From Apostichopus japonicus (Eukaryota > Echinodermata > Holothuroidea > Aspidochirotida > Stichopodidae), in NCBI RefSeq assembly GCF_037975245.1, contig NC_092571.1, positions 9,847,417 through 9,911,416 on the forward strand: a stretch of 64,000 bases of DNA, given 5' to 3'. The notes beneath the pieces are model-generated. The model saw only the letters and a program-made list of their open reading frames with translations. It did not search any database and was not told where the DNA came from. A program made the position numbers and the translations under genes. Positions 12,051-23,369 of the stretch are shown here, piece by piece. Positions within the stretch are counted from its first letter, which is position 1. The number at the start of each line of letters is the position of its first letter.

Positions 12051-13965
12051 CCTGGTTTTGACAGATTTACGAAGGAGGATGTGAGGGCGCACTCATATTA
12101 ATTGTAACAGGCAAAGTAACCGCAGAATGACAGGGTCTTGAACAAGACTAGTTTGAGTCCCGCTTCTGAACAAGAAATTCTTTGCCGCTCTTTTCCATAT
12201 TATTTATTATAATTTCTCGGTCAGTTTTCAGGCTTCTTTTATATTATACTTTATATACATAAAAACTTTCTCTCGCAATTAAATGTTACAACTTGTGTTT
12301 TGTTTACAAACTGTGATTTAATGAAGGTGCGGTCATGTAGTGCGTGTTTTGTGCTTTGTTGGACATATAAGATAAGACTTCTAATAATAGACTATTGGGA
12401 AATTAAATTTGAATTTCATTGAAAATTAAACAAAACTCGTACAATAAACTTGAAAAAAAAACTTGGACGTGTTATGCCCTAAAAGGTAAAGATTGCATCG
12501 TATCCCAGTATAAGCATTCCTCTTCGCCTGTGCATGCTTACGTTTGAAACTTGACAACGTCGGGTAAAGAATTTCGAAAGGATGTCTAGGCGGTGCTTGG
12601 AAATTTCCGTCAGGAGTAACTTTTACCTCTAAATTGCCTTATATTTTGATCTATTGTGTGGATGTACCAGTGTTGTCTACGTATAGATCAACGGATAAAT
12701 TACAATGGGCCTGATCTTGCTAGACCATCATATAACTGCTGTAAAGAACCCCCCAATAAACAACAAAGATTTAACTTAGTTATAGAACTAAGTAATATCA
12801 TACTTTCCACGAAGAAAATTTACAGAAACATTCCAGTGGTATTAGAAACTGGTATTAGAAAGTTATGACGCAAAGAAAATTTCGATCTTTTTCACTTGAA
12901 AACTGAATCAAGCAAACAATGCCAACACTTTCAAAGGTGTCAGAACAGGCCAGATTTAAGTGCACGTAAGTGTGCGAAAGTACCTTCGGAGACTCCGAGA
13001 TTCTGCACCCAAAATTCGTTCTGAAATGTTGAGGAATGTTAAATTTTGCAATAAGAGCCTTTGGCTAAGGACTGTGATGTGGTCTCAATTACACTGACAT
13101 CTCTTGAGATCTACTTGGGCCTTCTGACGTATCATATGGTCCAATTATGCCTTCCGAGTCCTTTGATGTATTCTAGTGTCATCTAAGGTCTTCCAAAGTC
13201 CTCTGATGTCTTTTATGGTCTTGTGATGGTTTTGCGATGTATGGTACTGTCATCTAGGGTCCTTCCTCATTTAACTAACAAAGTGAGTTTGATAACTTTA
13301 TGCGATGCTTAGCAGGCTTAACTCTTTAATCCTATTGAAAAAGTATCTGATGTTAACCTCGGGTCGTAACACTGCTGTACTACAAAAAGAGAAGCCAACT
13401 AGAAGGGTTTATTTTCAAAAGAGCCCAACGGGCACCAAGAGTCCTTGCTTAGTGGAATGTTAAAGTTTTGGATGCCATTACGCAATTTCATGGAATAGAC
13501 TTCACAAAATTATTAAAAGTATTGGGTCCCAAAAATTGGGGACCAAAGAATGTGTCCCTTAATGCATTTGATTTAGAAAAAAATATGGGTCCACCCGGCC
13601 CAAAAAACGGGCCGGGAATTTTGGGGCCCAAATGTTCCCAATGCATTTGGCTTACATGTACCAGTTATTGGTCAACAACTGAATACCAAGTTTGTAAAGA
13701 TTTTTACGTTTGACCCCATAACCTCATTATTATTGATAAGATCATGGCGAAAAACAATAGGGCTCACCTACCATAATACATCTACACAGCCAGTATGACA
13801 AATATCCATCACTTTGGTGAGTTGTCGCGGACCAAAGCAAGTGCTACAGACGTATACGCAAACACACAACCACACACACCCGTAGCTGCAACCCCAGCAA
13901 AGACCAGAATCGGATGGAATCTGGAAGAGGAAGGAGGGGGAAGGGTGGATTGGTAAGTGCATATA
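12051..13965. other. no gene seen; G/C hairpins near 13.6 kb
   Basis: No recognisable gene. At 13530-13640 several short hairpins occur, for example GGCCC-AAAAAAC-GGGCC. At 13080-13260 degenerate GATGTCTTCTATGGTCTT-like words repeat loosely. Confidence 0.45.
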
Positions 13966-13975
13966 CACTGAAAAA

Positions 13976-14230
13976 ATAAACTAGTCAATATTGCCACGGA
14001 CTAACGTTAAATTAGTCTGTAACGTTAGTCAATGCACACGGACTAGCAAAAATCTTCGTTTCATCGCTGCTTCTTAGTTAGTTTACACTGACTGAGGAAA
14101 ATATAATCGCAGCTTAGTCGGTGGCGACGGACTAAGGTATTTTAACCCATGGACTAAGAACGATACGGACACCCGATTTACGCCATAATCGTAGCTTAGT
14201 CGGTGTCGACAGACTAATGTATTTTAACCC
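13976..14230. repeat. left subterminal TTAGTC/GACTAA array
   Basis: Repeated TTAGTC and GACTAA words, often as inverted pairs such as CTTAGTC...GACTAAG. Two ~43-bp direct repeats at about 14109-14151 and 14184-14226 end in TATTTTAACCCA. Confidence 0.7.
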
Positions 14231-16206
14231 AATTCGATTCACTTCAATTTGGAAACCGAGAGGCAACGGCAGCTTGCTGGGCTTGGCATAGTTTCATACG
14301 ATCACTCTAAGCAACTTTCAACCGTAAATCACCCAAGAAGGTCTTTAGAAGAATGGAGGTATTAACTGCATCATCGGCCTACCTGTTATTCCTTTAATTT
14401 GAAGGTAAAATTAAAGTTAATTGTTAGGCCACTGGCACTAGTACTGTATTATGGTTAGTGTAAGGCTACCGTTGTCACGTTGGCGTTTCGCAATACACAA
14501 GTGCAATGACAGTGAGTAGCCTATAGGCTTCTACTGGGTACTGCAGTGCATTCTCAACACTAAAGTGTGCATCCTAAACACCAATTAACAATGTGTTATG
14601 TGTGTATTGGGCTAGATTGAACAGTGGCACATAATCTTCTTATTTATTCCCAAACAAATGCTGGAACTATAAGGCTCAATAGTTTATTTGAAGTCTACAC
14701 TCATTTGGTAAAGATTTCCTGTAATATCCCATGTGAATCTAAATGGGTAGGCTTTGTGATATTGAATAAGCAAGGCTAGATCTTCAAACGTACAGTCACA
14801 GTAGGCTGAACAAATTATGTTGGCTAGTCAACGGTATTATATGTTGCGAGCAGTCAGGATGCACGCTTCAGTTCTATTTAACCTTTTCATTTATCATTTT
14901 TTAGTATTTAATTTCCGGTCACGCCCAGGAAACAATTGCGACATTCCTTCACGGTCGACTTGCTTACTGTAAGAAGTATTAACCGTTTTTTCTCAGGAAA
15001 GCTTGATAGTCTGAAGTTATTATAACATGTGCTTTTAGTATACTGCCAAAAGAGTAAGTTGTTGTATTTGTATTGATATTTTATGTAGAAGTAACGGAAA
15101 ATTTAGTATGTTTAGTTTGGTCAAATTGCACGTTTTTTTCTGTCCAATGTAGTGCAGGGTTCACTTGCGCGAATTCAAATTATTCTGTTTATGTATATGT
15201 ATATGCATCGATTCTTAGATTATGATGTTTTTTTGACATTTATTTGTAATTCAAGCATATCTGTTTAGTAGCAAAGTTTAAAGGTTAAGATTAATTAGTT
15301 TTCTCTTTTTGATCCTAGATTGAATGAAACTCATTGGCGTAAATAATAGATCAGATGATACAGTTTAACGCAGTTGCTAAAACTCTGGGGATTCTCTAGT
15401 CTTCGCCGGTCCATTATATACTTTAGTACTACTAGTAAGACTATATCAAAACGACCGAAGACAAACTTAGTGTAACAAAGTACTGATTCTCCTCTAGCCT
15501 AGGTCTAAACAGGCTTGTTATGTGAGCAAGCAAAATAACAACTAAAAACGATTAGGCCTATAAATAAGTTGGCTCAGTGCATTTCTGTTTCTAAAATTTT
15601 ATTTTTTTAAAGATCATAAAAACAAACAAAGATTTAGCCCATGTTTTATTATCTCTGTATTCTGGGCATTTGATTCTGGTTGCAATGGTGATGACACTCT
15701 CGTTCAAATTTTCAGCTTTATACAGTCTGCTTCAAACTTTGGGATTGTTTTTTGAGACTATAGTGGAAGCAAATCTCACATAACTTTGTGGTGACAACTT
15801 TATTTATTTATTTTTTCAAATGATGAATACTTTGCTGTTTCTTTCTTCCAGCAGGAATTGAAAAGCCAAATATCTAAGTCAAGGGTGAGCTTTCCTGTGA
15901 TGTACGACACCAGTGTGGAGGCAACAACAGAAGAGGAGAACTGTGTTATATATGGCTTAAAGACATGTTTTAAGATGATATATTGGTACCCTTCGCAGAA
16001 CAAAAGAGTTTATCCAAGAGTCCAAAAAGCAAAGGAACAAGTACCATAGAGAAAAAAGATGGAAGAGTGAGTTTAACTATTGTACCCAACTGTTTAATGA
16101 TATTTAAGATACTTTTCATAACCTGTTTTAAAAAAAAAACCAGTCTAGTATATCATTTACGAGCAAGCTTCATAAGTTTGGTCAAATTTTCACTGATCTG
16201 TAGAGC
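14231..16206. other. interior of the CACTG element, no gene recognised
   Basis: A frame at 15858-16049 follows a pyrimidine-rich TTCTTTCTTCCAGCAG, which could be an exon acceptor. Its product is not recognised. Confidence 0.35.
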
Positions 16207-17737
16207 GGGAATCCAGAGGGTTTGGTTAGCTGGGAAGGTAACCAATTGCCTTGTACATCACAATGTTCACAATGCATTCCTGTATATGAAACCTGATGAC
16301 TGGCAAACCGACTGTGGTGGATGTGGCTGGGAGAGCAATTTTAAAGTCACCTAATAGCTAACCTAGAGCAGCTTTCATGGTAACCACATCAAAGTAAGAA
16401 CAATGTGTCAGGTATGGCCCCAAGAGCAACAAATGGCCATTGCCAGTAATTATTGGTGGTGGGGTACCCCTGCCAGTGATCTATAATTGACCCCTCACGG
16501 CTGACCTAGGTCAACTCATGAGGTAACCACTTGAAACCTACTGGAAAATATTGGTTAGGACTTCAGATACAAGGGATGGGCATTGCCAGTAATTTTTATT
16601 GGTGGGGTACCCCTGCTAGTAGACCCCCAATATGCCCATCCCCTCATTGACCTAGGTGAGCTCATGATTTGACCAGTTGAAACCTACAGGAAAATGATAG
16701 GTATCACTTCATATGTAAGGATGGGCATTTCCAGTATTTTATATTGGTGGGCCACCACTGCCAGAGTCCGCCCATCCCTTACATATAGAATCCTGTCAAT
16801 AATTTTCCAGTAGTTTTCAACTGGTTAAATCATGAGCTGACCTAGATCAATGAGGGGTGGGGGGGGGGGGATTTTTGGGGGTCTACTGGCAGGGGTACCC
16901 CACTAATATAAATTACTGGAAATGCCAATCCCTTACATATATATAGAGTCCTGCCAATCATTTTACAGTAGTTTTCAACTGGTTACCTCATGAGCTAATC
17001 TAGGTCAATGGGGGATGGGCATTTTGGGGGTCTACTGACAGGGTTACCCCACCAATGTAAATGACTGGAAATGCCCATCCCTTACATATGAAGTGATACC
17101 TATAATTTTCCAGTAATTTTTCAACTGGTTATCTCATGAGCTGACCTAAGTCAATGAGGGAATGGGCATTTTGGGGGTCTACTGGCAGGGGTACCCCCCC
17201 CCCAATATAAATTACTGGAAATTCCCATCCCTTACATATGAAGTGATACCATTTTCCAGTAGTTTTCAACTGGTTACATCATGAGCTCATCTAGGTCAAT
17301 GGGGGATGGGCATTTTGGGGGTCTACTGGCAGGGGTACCCCACCAATAAAAATTACTGGCAATGCCCATCAGTTGTATCTGAAGCCCTAACCAACATTTT
17401 CCAGTAGGTTTCAAGTGGTTACCTCATGAGCTGACCTAGGTCAGCCTTGAGGGGTCAATTATAGATCACTGGCAGGGGTACCGCACCACCAATAATTACT
17501 GGCAATGGCCATTTGTTGCTCTTGGGGCCATACCTGACATATTGTACTTACTTTGATGTGTTACCATGAAAACTGATCTAGGTCAGCTATCAGGTGACTT
17601 TAAAATTGCTCTCCCAGCCACACCCACCACAGTCGGTTTGCCAGTCGTCTGGTTTCATATACAGGAATGCACTGTGGACATTGTGATGTACAAGGCAATT
17701 GGTTACCTTCCCAGCTAACCAAACCCTCTGGGATCCC
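16207..17737. repeat. 1.5-kb foldback of inverted ~150-bp tandem units
   Basis: The outer arms mirror each other: GGGAATCCAGAGGGTTTGG (from 16207) against the reverse complement of the sequence ending at 17737. The arms continue for about 700 bp. They consist of ~140-180-bp units built on TGGGCATTnCCAGTAA, GGGGTACCCCTGCCAG and CTCATGAGGTAACC words. Units left of about 16750 run in one orientation and those to the right in the other. The identical ~45-residue frames at both ends (starting RVWLAGKVTNC) are a consequence of the palindrome. Confidence 0.8.
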
Positions 17738-18364
17738 GGTCTATTGGGATCATTATTAACATGATTAACATAATTATTAAGCTTTGAGAAATAACTTGGT
17801 GTTATGCTGTGCAAAGCTAATAATAATTTGGTAAAGCTGCTATTCCTGGCTTATAATTTGAGGGACCTAGATTTAAATGTATACCTCCCAATATGTTATA
17901 AAATTTTAATGTAAATGTATGTTTATGATAATGTGAGTTATCATGTGCTATATCTGTATCTGTGCTTACACGTATATCATATTTTCTGTTCACAGGTCAA
18001 TCATGGTGCAGATTTTGGCTTCCTGAAGACAAGTGGGAGGCCATTTGTAGTTAAGAGAAACACTCTTTGTTCGTGAAGACTTAACTCGTGTCGATTTGGG
18101 GTACCACTTTAAAACGAAAGTCATGAGGAACCCTTGCCCAAGACTCAACTTTGCATTATTGTGCAGTGCTATACTTTTGCGATTCATGTTTGATCCATTA
18201 ACTTGTCTTAACTTTGTTGGAAAAAAAATCAGATTTTCAGATTTTATTTACAGTGATTTCTTCTCTATCTGTCGAAAGTCAGCCTTTTGTAGACATCAGA
18301 AGTTTTATCAGAAATAAATACTGCCAACGTACACATTATTTGTGTTTCTTCTGCTCTCTTTTCT

Positions 18365-18745
18365 TTCAGTGATACTAGTCAGTGAAACTAGTCGGGTTTA
18401 ATTCTTTCAGTGAATCTAGTCAGTGCAACTAGTCAGTCGATACCGACTAAGAAAGGTTAGTCGGGAGAGGCACCATCCTGACTAATGTAAAACCTGCTAT
18501 AAACTAGTCGGTGGCTCATATAAATTAGTCGGTAAAGACCGACTAATGTCACCAACTAATGTAACTGACTAATAAACATTTACCGACTAAAAAATTGTTG
18601 ATCGACTAAGCTGACGGACTAAGATGACCGACTAAGAAATCCAACTGACTAAGGAATAAATTAGTCGGTATAGCAACTGACTAAGGCTATGTTAGTCGGG
18701 AGAGGCACCAGATGGACTAACGTTTTGTTAGTCGGTGAACCAATT
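18365..18745. repeat. right subterminal TTAGTC/GACTAA array
   Basis: Dense TTAGTCGG and CCGACTAA words. One perfect hairpin is TTAGTCGGT-AAAG-ACCGACTAA near 18525-18547. It mirrors the left array and defines the element's right subterminal region. Confidence 0.75.
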
Positions 18746-18960
18746 TAAGTTTTCAGTGTACTTTACGGCTTAAGTAGGGGAGCACTGTCCTACGTGAGTT
18801 GAAAAGGCAACATGGCCAAATAATATTGAACCCACAATCTATCATACTATATTAGAAGGACTCGCACCATCTTGTCTTAAACACAGTCGTATGCTTGCTG
18901 AAATACTGACTTAGTTCTATAGACTAGCTCGTCAAAAACGATATAGAAACAAATCCTATG

Positions 18961-19318
18961 AAACTATGTGCCAGCCCTACATGTATGCTGTATCTCAAGA
19001 AGGAAATGAACAACAGTTGTCGCCGTGTGTAGTTAGCTCGAATATTGTCAGCCACTTCCTGAAATCTGAATACGGTTCCAATAAAGCAATATTTGCTTCC
19101 TTGAAAAGATATAATTATAATAAAATATATAATAAAACATAACATGTTATGTCAGCTCTGAACTTATTTTCCAAGGAGATCTTCGAAGAAGAATGAAAAA
19201 CCGAGTCTTAGATAGGTCGAGCTTTGCGTGAAGCAATATACCAGCAAATATAATATAAAATTAAATTAAAAAAAAGGAAACTGGATATTTGATCACAACT
19301 TCAATACGTCTACCTTGG
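18961..19318 (-). repeat. dispersed repeat, copy 2 (inverted partner of 24-393)
   Basis: Reverse-complement match to 24-393, sharing the CTCAAGAAGGAAATGAAC, TTCCTGAAATCTGAATACGG and GAAAAGATATAATTATAAT blocks. No gene is conserved. Confidence 0.75.
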
Positions 19319-19560
19319 TTAAGTTAAATAATAATGTAAGATTAATAGATTCGCTTTTTTTATATATATATATTTCCATTTCCGCTAGGCCCACATTGCT
19401 ATGGTACCATAACGTTCTAGTTGTGTGTTTGCGGTGCCTATCAAATGTAGCATATGTCAAAATCTGCTCTTTGTTTATTCCAAAGCTGTAAATATTGCAT
19501 GTATTATATAATTTCATATTATGTAACATAACGTTTAGTTGCTTTTCTATTTATTTCTAT

Positions 19561-19564
<4 letters not shown>

Positions 19565-19611
<47 letters not shown>
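19565..19611. repeat. (TA)n microsatellite, probable SINE tail
   Basis: An uninterrupted TA run of about 47 bp, directly at the 3' end (minus strand) of the hammerhead SINE. Confidence 0.9.
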
Positions 19612-19614
<3 letters not shown>

Positions 19615-19765
19615 AATAAATAAAGAATAACACACCAGAAAATTTCCACTTCACGACCGGTTTCGTCCTTTGGGACTCATCAGGCGAAGGTAGGAATCGA
19701 ACCCCCGATCTTGTGTCACGCAGCGAAGTCCGTACCACTCGACCACATTTACACTCACTCACAGC
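19612..19765 (-). mobile_element. tRNA-headed SINE with hammerhead ribozyme
   Basis: On the minus strand a Pol III A box (TGGTCGAGTGGTA, 19733-19745) and a perfect B box (GGTTCGATTCC, 19693-19703) are spaced as in a tRNA gene. About 10 nt after the B box the sequence enters a complete hammerhead ribozyme core (19649-19689), then an AT-rich region and the (TA)n tail. tRNA-like folding of the acceptor stem is poor, as usual for SINE heads. The 5' boundary is approximate and no clear target duplication was found because of the TA tract. Confidence 0.75.
19649..19689 (-). ncRNA. hammerhead ribozyme (type I, minimal stem III)
   Basis: Minus-strand order: stem I 5' strand CTTCGC; core CTGATGA; stem II GTCC-CAAA-GGAC (perfect 4 bp with tetraloop); core GAAA; CCGGTC; then GTGAAG. 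GTGAAG pairs with CTTCGC (six pairs, one G-U). All conserved core bases are present. The expected cleavage site follows the C of GGTC, between 19655 and 19654. Stem III is only ACC/GGT with no loop, so an efficient fold probably needs two tandem or dimerised copies, as described for hammerheads of Penelope-like elements and animal retrozymes. Confidence 0.8.
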
Positions 19766-19832
19766 AGTAAAATCACTTGGCTTGCCTATAAAGAGCTGTG
19801 GTTATTCTGTGTAAAATTGTCATATATATATA

Positions 19833-21668
19833 CAGGCGCGTATCCAGGGGGGGCGTTGGGGGCGCGCGCCCCCCGGGTAAGAAAAAAAGAGGGGGAAAAA
19901 AGAGGGGGAAAAAAGAGGAGGAGGAGAGGAAGGAAGGGGAAAGAAAAAGAAGAAAGAGAGAAAAAGGAGAAAGGAGGGAGTAGAAGAAAAACGCCAAGAC
20001 ACCGGGAAGAGAAAGAGGAACAGTGACATCATTGCAGCGCTGATCCCTATTATATATACAGGGTAGCCAGTGACGGATCAATGTTTCCGGAAGGGGCGTG
20101 TGCCTCACCATACCCCTTACACCGACAACTCCATTTTTGACGTTTCCATTTTTCCTCTCTCACTAATGATCTATATATATATATAGTATATATGGTCTAT
20201 CATAACGCGTGTGTGTGTATATACGCCTTAAACATTTGTAGAATTGTGCTATAAAACCAACTGTGGCTGGTCTCGAACTCGACCGTGTCGTTGGGGAACA
20301 TGACGCATTTCGGGAAGGGGGCGACCGCCCCCCCCCTCAGCATTTTTCTTTATGATATCGCTAGTAATTTCAAATAGAAATTGCTTAGATGCAACTTACA
20401 AGGCCTAGGAAGTGTGATTTCCAGCGATCTGGGAGGCACTTTGGCCAAAATTTGCTTGTACGCTTCGCGCCAACAAAAGGTCCTGGGTATAGTGCCATTT
20501 TCAGCTTTCTGGGAGGCATTTTTGGCCAAAATTTTCTTGTACGCTTCGCGCCAACTCATGGTGGCGCTACGCTTAGATAATTTGCCTCCCTTGGCAAATT
20601 CCTCGCTACGCGCCTGTTCGAATTTGTAAAGCAAACAGCAGATACCACATCATATCATTGAGCATGAAAATGGCGTTCCAGGATGAACAGCCTCAACACT
20701 GCCCGACTTGCCCGAATAAAATAACCACAAGTTTCGCGCGCTCCGCGCGCGTTCAACATGTTAATGTCAATGTCATATAAGCAAGCATCGGTTATTAGGC
20801 CAACATCGCATGCCACCGTATACCGTACAGTCCATGAAAGTTGCGCAGTATACCGCGGGATGCTAATGTAAACAACGAGATGTCTTATGCAGATGGAGAA
20901 AAAAAGTATGGAGGTCCAATTATGTCATAACTCTCTTTTACATTAGTAATGGCGAATTAGGGGCCCCAGCCCCCCCCCCCCCCCGCCTCCTACGCCTATG
21001 TGTGTAGTGTTCGGTTTCGGAAATATCTGCTATGTTTTCATTTCCTTCAACCACGTTTTATAATAGCCTTTATAAGAAGTTTTAATATTATTATTTTAAT
21101 ATTAAATTAACTGTATCTGAATTTTCGAAATTTTCCTGACCAACATTCTTCATCACACTTCCCTCTACTCGTGCAAATTTGACCGCTTTGTTAGGGATTG
21201 AAGGAGGTTTTTCTATATTGGTTGTCCATAGATGAAATTTTTGCAACATTATGGGCATGTTTTGAAGTGAGTTTATTCACGAGAAATGTGAAATTTGAAA
21301 TTCTGAACAAATAATGGCCTTAAAACCTTGGAAAGTGGGGCTGACGGGTATTGTGGGCCGCGACGTAGAATCACCTACAAAAGCAATGATCCACAGGACA
21401 TGCGATGAGGTCGAACATGATGTGTGACTGGTGACAATCTACAAAAGGTTATGGATGGAAAAAAAAACTATTGGGAAATACTTGGTTCTCAGGCAAAAAA
21501 TGTACATCTGGTTGGTCATTTTCAAGCCCGAGAAGTGCCATTTCCGGTGATCTAGGGGGTATCAAAACCAGAAATTTTCTTGTACACTGCGCGCCAACCG
21601 ATGGTGAGGCGCTCCGCTTAGATAGAAATTCGCGCCCCCCGGGTTAGAAAATCCTGGATACGCCCCTG
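19833..21668 (+). mobile_element. TIR element B, copy 2
   Basis: The ends CAGGCGCGTATCCAG and CTGGATACGCCCCTG match B1 exactly. TATATATA flanks both sides (19825-19832 and 21669-21676), consistent with an 8-bp duplication, though the AT context weakens this. The internal order matches B1: purine tract, shared modules (about 20398-20582, partly duplicated, and 21523-21630) and MITE D at the same site, with its left end deleted. Non-coding. Confidence 0.8.
20700..21002 (-). mobile_element. MITE D remnant (D4) in B2, left end deleted
   Basis: The right end, CTCCTACGCCTATG followed by TGTGTAGTGTTCGG, is identical in position to D3 in B1. The left TIR and left TSD are missing. Because B1 and B2 share the insertion, D entered an ancestor of both. 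Confidence 0.75.
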
Positions 21669-21778
21669 TATATATATATGTCATACATGCAGGGTGGTTT
21701 CAAATGCTCTCAAATTTCCCACCACATTTACTATACAAACACTTTAACATATATTAACATTGTTTCACTCGTAAACTG

Positions 21779-22555
21779 CAACAAGTCAAGAACAGCGCTG
21801 CTCTAGTAGTTTGTAGAGTGAAGAGGAGAGACCATATAACGCCGATTCTCAGGTCTTTACATTGGCTTCCAATAGAGGACCGAGTGAAGTACAAAATCAA
21901 TCTTCTGACATATAAAGCTCTACATGACCTCGCCCCGACTAATTCGGTGATCTCCTGGCACCCTATATTCCCAGCCGATCATTACGCTCATCATCATCAC
22001 AGGGACTGCTTCAAGAAATGAGAACAAAGACAAAAACTGGGGACAAGGTATTTTCAGTATGTGCGCCCAAGCTATGGAATGCCTTGCCAAATTCAATACG
22101 TACCTGCGCAAGCATTGCCAGTTTTAAAACATCGCTGAAAAATTTTTATTTCAGAATTGCCTTTGATTTTTAAACTGTACAGTATTTTTTGTATCACTAA
22201 AGCTTTAATGTATTTTTCTATCCTTTTATAAGTTTTATGGTACATACCTCTTAGGCGATATTTTTGTACTAGTTGCTTTTGAATGTTTACTGTATTTTAA
22301 ATGTTTACTGTATATTAATTGTTTCAATTCCTGTAAAGTAATTTTTTGTATCACTAAAGCTTTAATGTATTTTGTTATCCTTTAAAGTTTTATGGTATAT
22401 ACCTTTTAGGCGATATTTTTGTACTATTTGCATTTGAATGTTTCCTGTATTTTAAATGTTTACTGTGTATTAATTGTTTCAATTCATGTAAAGCGCTTCG
22501 AGCAGCGTTGCTGATGAACGCGCTATATAAGTACTATTTTATTATTATTATTATA
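21779..22555 (+). pseudogene. CR1/L2-like LINE, 3' fragment of the reverse-transcriptase ORF and 3' tail
   Basis: The frame gives HITPILRSLHWLPIEDRVKY, then LTYKALHDLAP, the usual C-terminal region of CR1/L2-clade reverse transcriptases. After a frameshift near 22015-22020 it resumes as TKTGDKVFSVCAPKLWNALP and ASFKTSLKNF to a stop at 22171-22173. The 3' tail ends in GAACGCGCTATATAAGTAC and an ATTATT microsatellite, typical of L2-like elements. The 3' UTR contains a ~150-bp direct duplication (about 22192-22337 and 22349-22492). Dead copy, truncated at its 5' end. Confidence 0.8.
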
Positions 22556-23278
22556 TTGCCAAACGTCATATTTATTTTTATTAATTATTATTTTCTAGTG
22601 AATTCAATGAAAAGGCACCTGAATATCTCTTCTCCCTACCTTTCGGAAAATCATTTACTTGGCGGATTAAAATCATCGTAGTATAGACTAAAATTAAAAC
22701 AATGTGTCAAGTGTGCCCTCCTATCGATGTATTGCCCATGTAAGATCATCATCTATGTCCCCATTAAATCTGAACGATGTGACCACATCAACCTGGCACC
22801 TGCCACCACCACCAGCTTCCATACTTGCCACACATATACTAACGACGCCCCTCCCCCCACATACATATACACAACAAAACTTTTTTCTATTGAATTAGCT
22901 ATACAAGCGATGCTATTTACCTTTCTTCTACAACTCTCTATATCTATACAACCCATGACTATTGTTCGCTATTGTTTGGTAACTGGTGACAGGAATTTCT
23001 TTTGTCCCAAATCACCACTTGTCCAGGCTTAGACATGGACACACGCAGAGACCCCCCCCCCCTTACATGTACACACTCACAAATACATACAGATTCACCG
23101 TTCCTTATCTGTCTTTACAAACACTGGTTGCATACTAGTATTCTTCTTTGCTTTGATGTAAAATTGTGTGGTTTTCTACTTACCAAATTAATATGCCTGA
23201 TGTATGTGTGTTTCAATGTGACGTGGATAACGTTTTCGGTATATGCGTAATGGCCGAACTGCTTATATTTAACCTTTG
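22556..23278. other. no gene seen
   Basis: No frame or RNA could be supported. C-rich runs occur near 22855 and 23053. Confidence 0.5.
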
Positions 23279-23369
23279 ACTTGTTTACGTCATTAATCAC
23301 TGATGCACTACATTCTATACACATTAACTCAACTATTATGTTTGAATTACTATGTGGAACACTTTAGAT
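23279..23369 (+). repeat. 91-bp direct repeat, left copy
   Basis: From ACTTGTTTACGTCAT to GAACACTTTAGAT. It matches 24343-24433 with two mismatches and flanks the LINE remnant, so it looks like an unusually long target-site duplication. Confidence 0.85.

Larger units (their letters stand above)
13966..18758. mobile_element. CACTG-ended DNA transposon (CMC/CACTA-like), non-autonomous or decayed
   Basis: The left end is CACTGAAAAAATAAACT; the right end, read inward on the other strand, is CACTGAAAACTTAAATT. The dinucleotide TA flanks both ends (13964-13965 and 18759-18760). Both subterminal regions (about 13976-14230 and 18365-18745) are dense in TTAGTC/GACTAA words in both orientations. CAC-ended TIRs, subterminal repeats and a very short TSD are typical of the CMC (CACTA/Mirage/Chapaev) group; this assignment is inference. 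No transposase motif was recognised between the ends. Confidence 0.55.

Noticed and set aside
16208-17814. Two near-identical ~45-residue frames starting RVWLAGKVTNC on opposite strands
   Set aside because: They are the two arms of one foldback; the shared sequence reflects the palindrome and no family is recognised.
19690-19765. Functional tRNA gene on the minus strand
   Set aside because: The A and B boxes are good but the acceptor arms do not pair and there is no clean anticodon arm; it is a SINE head.
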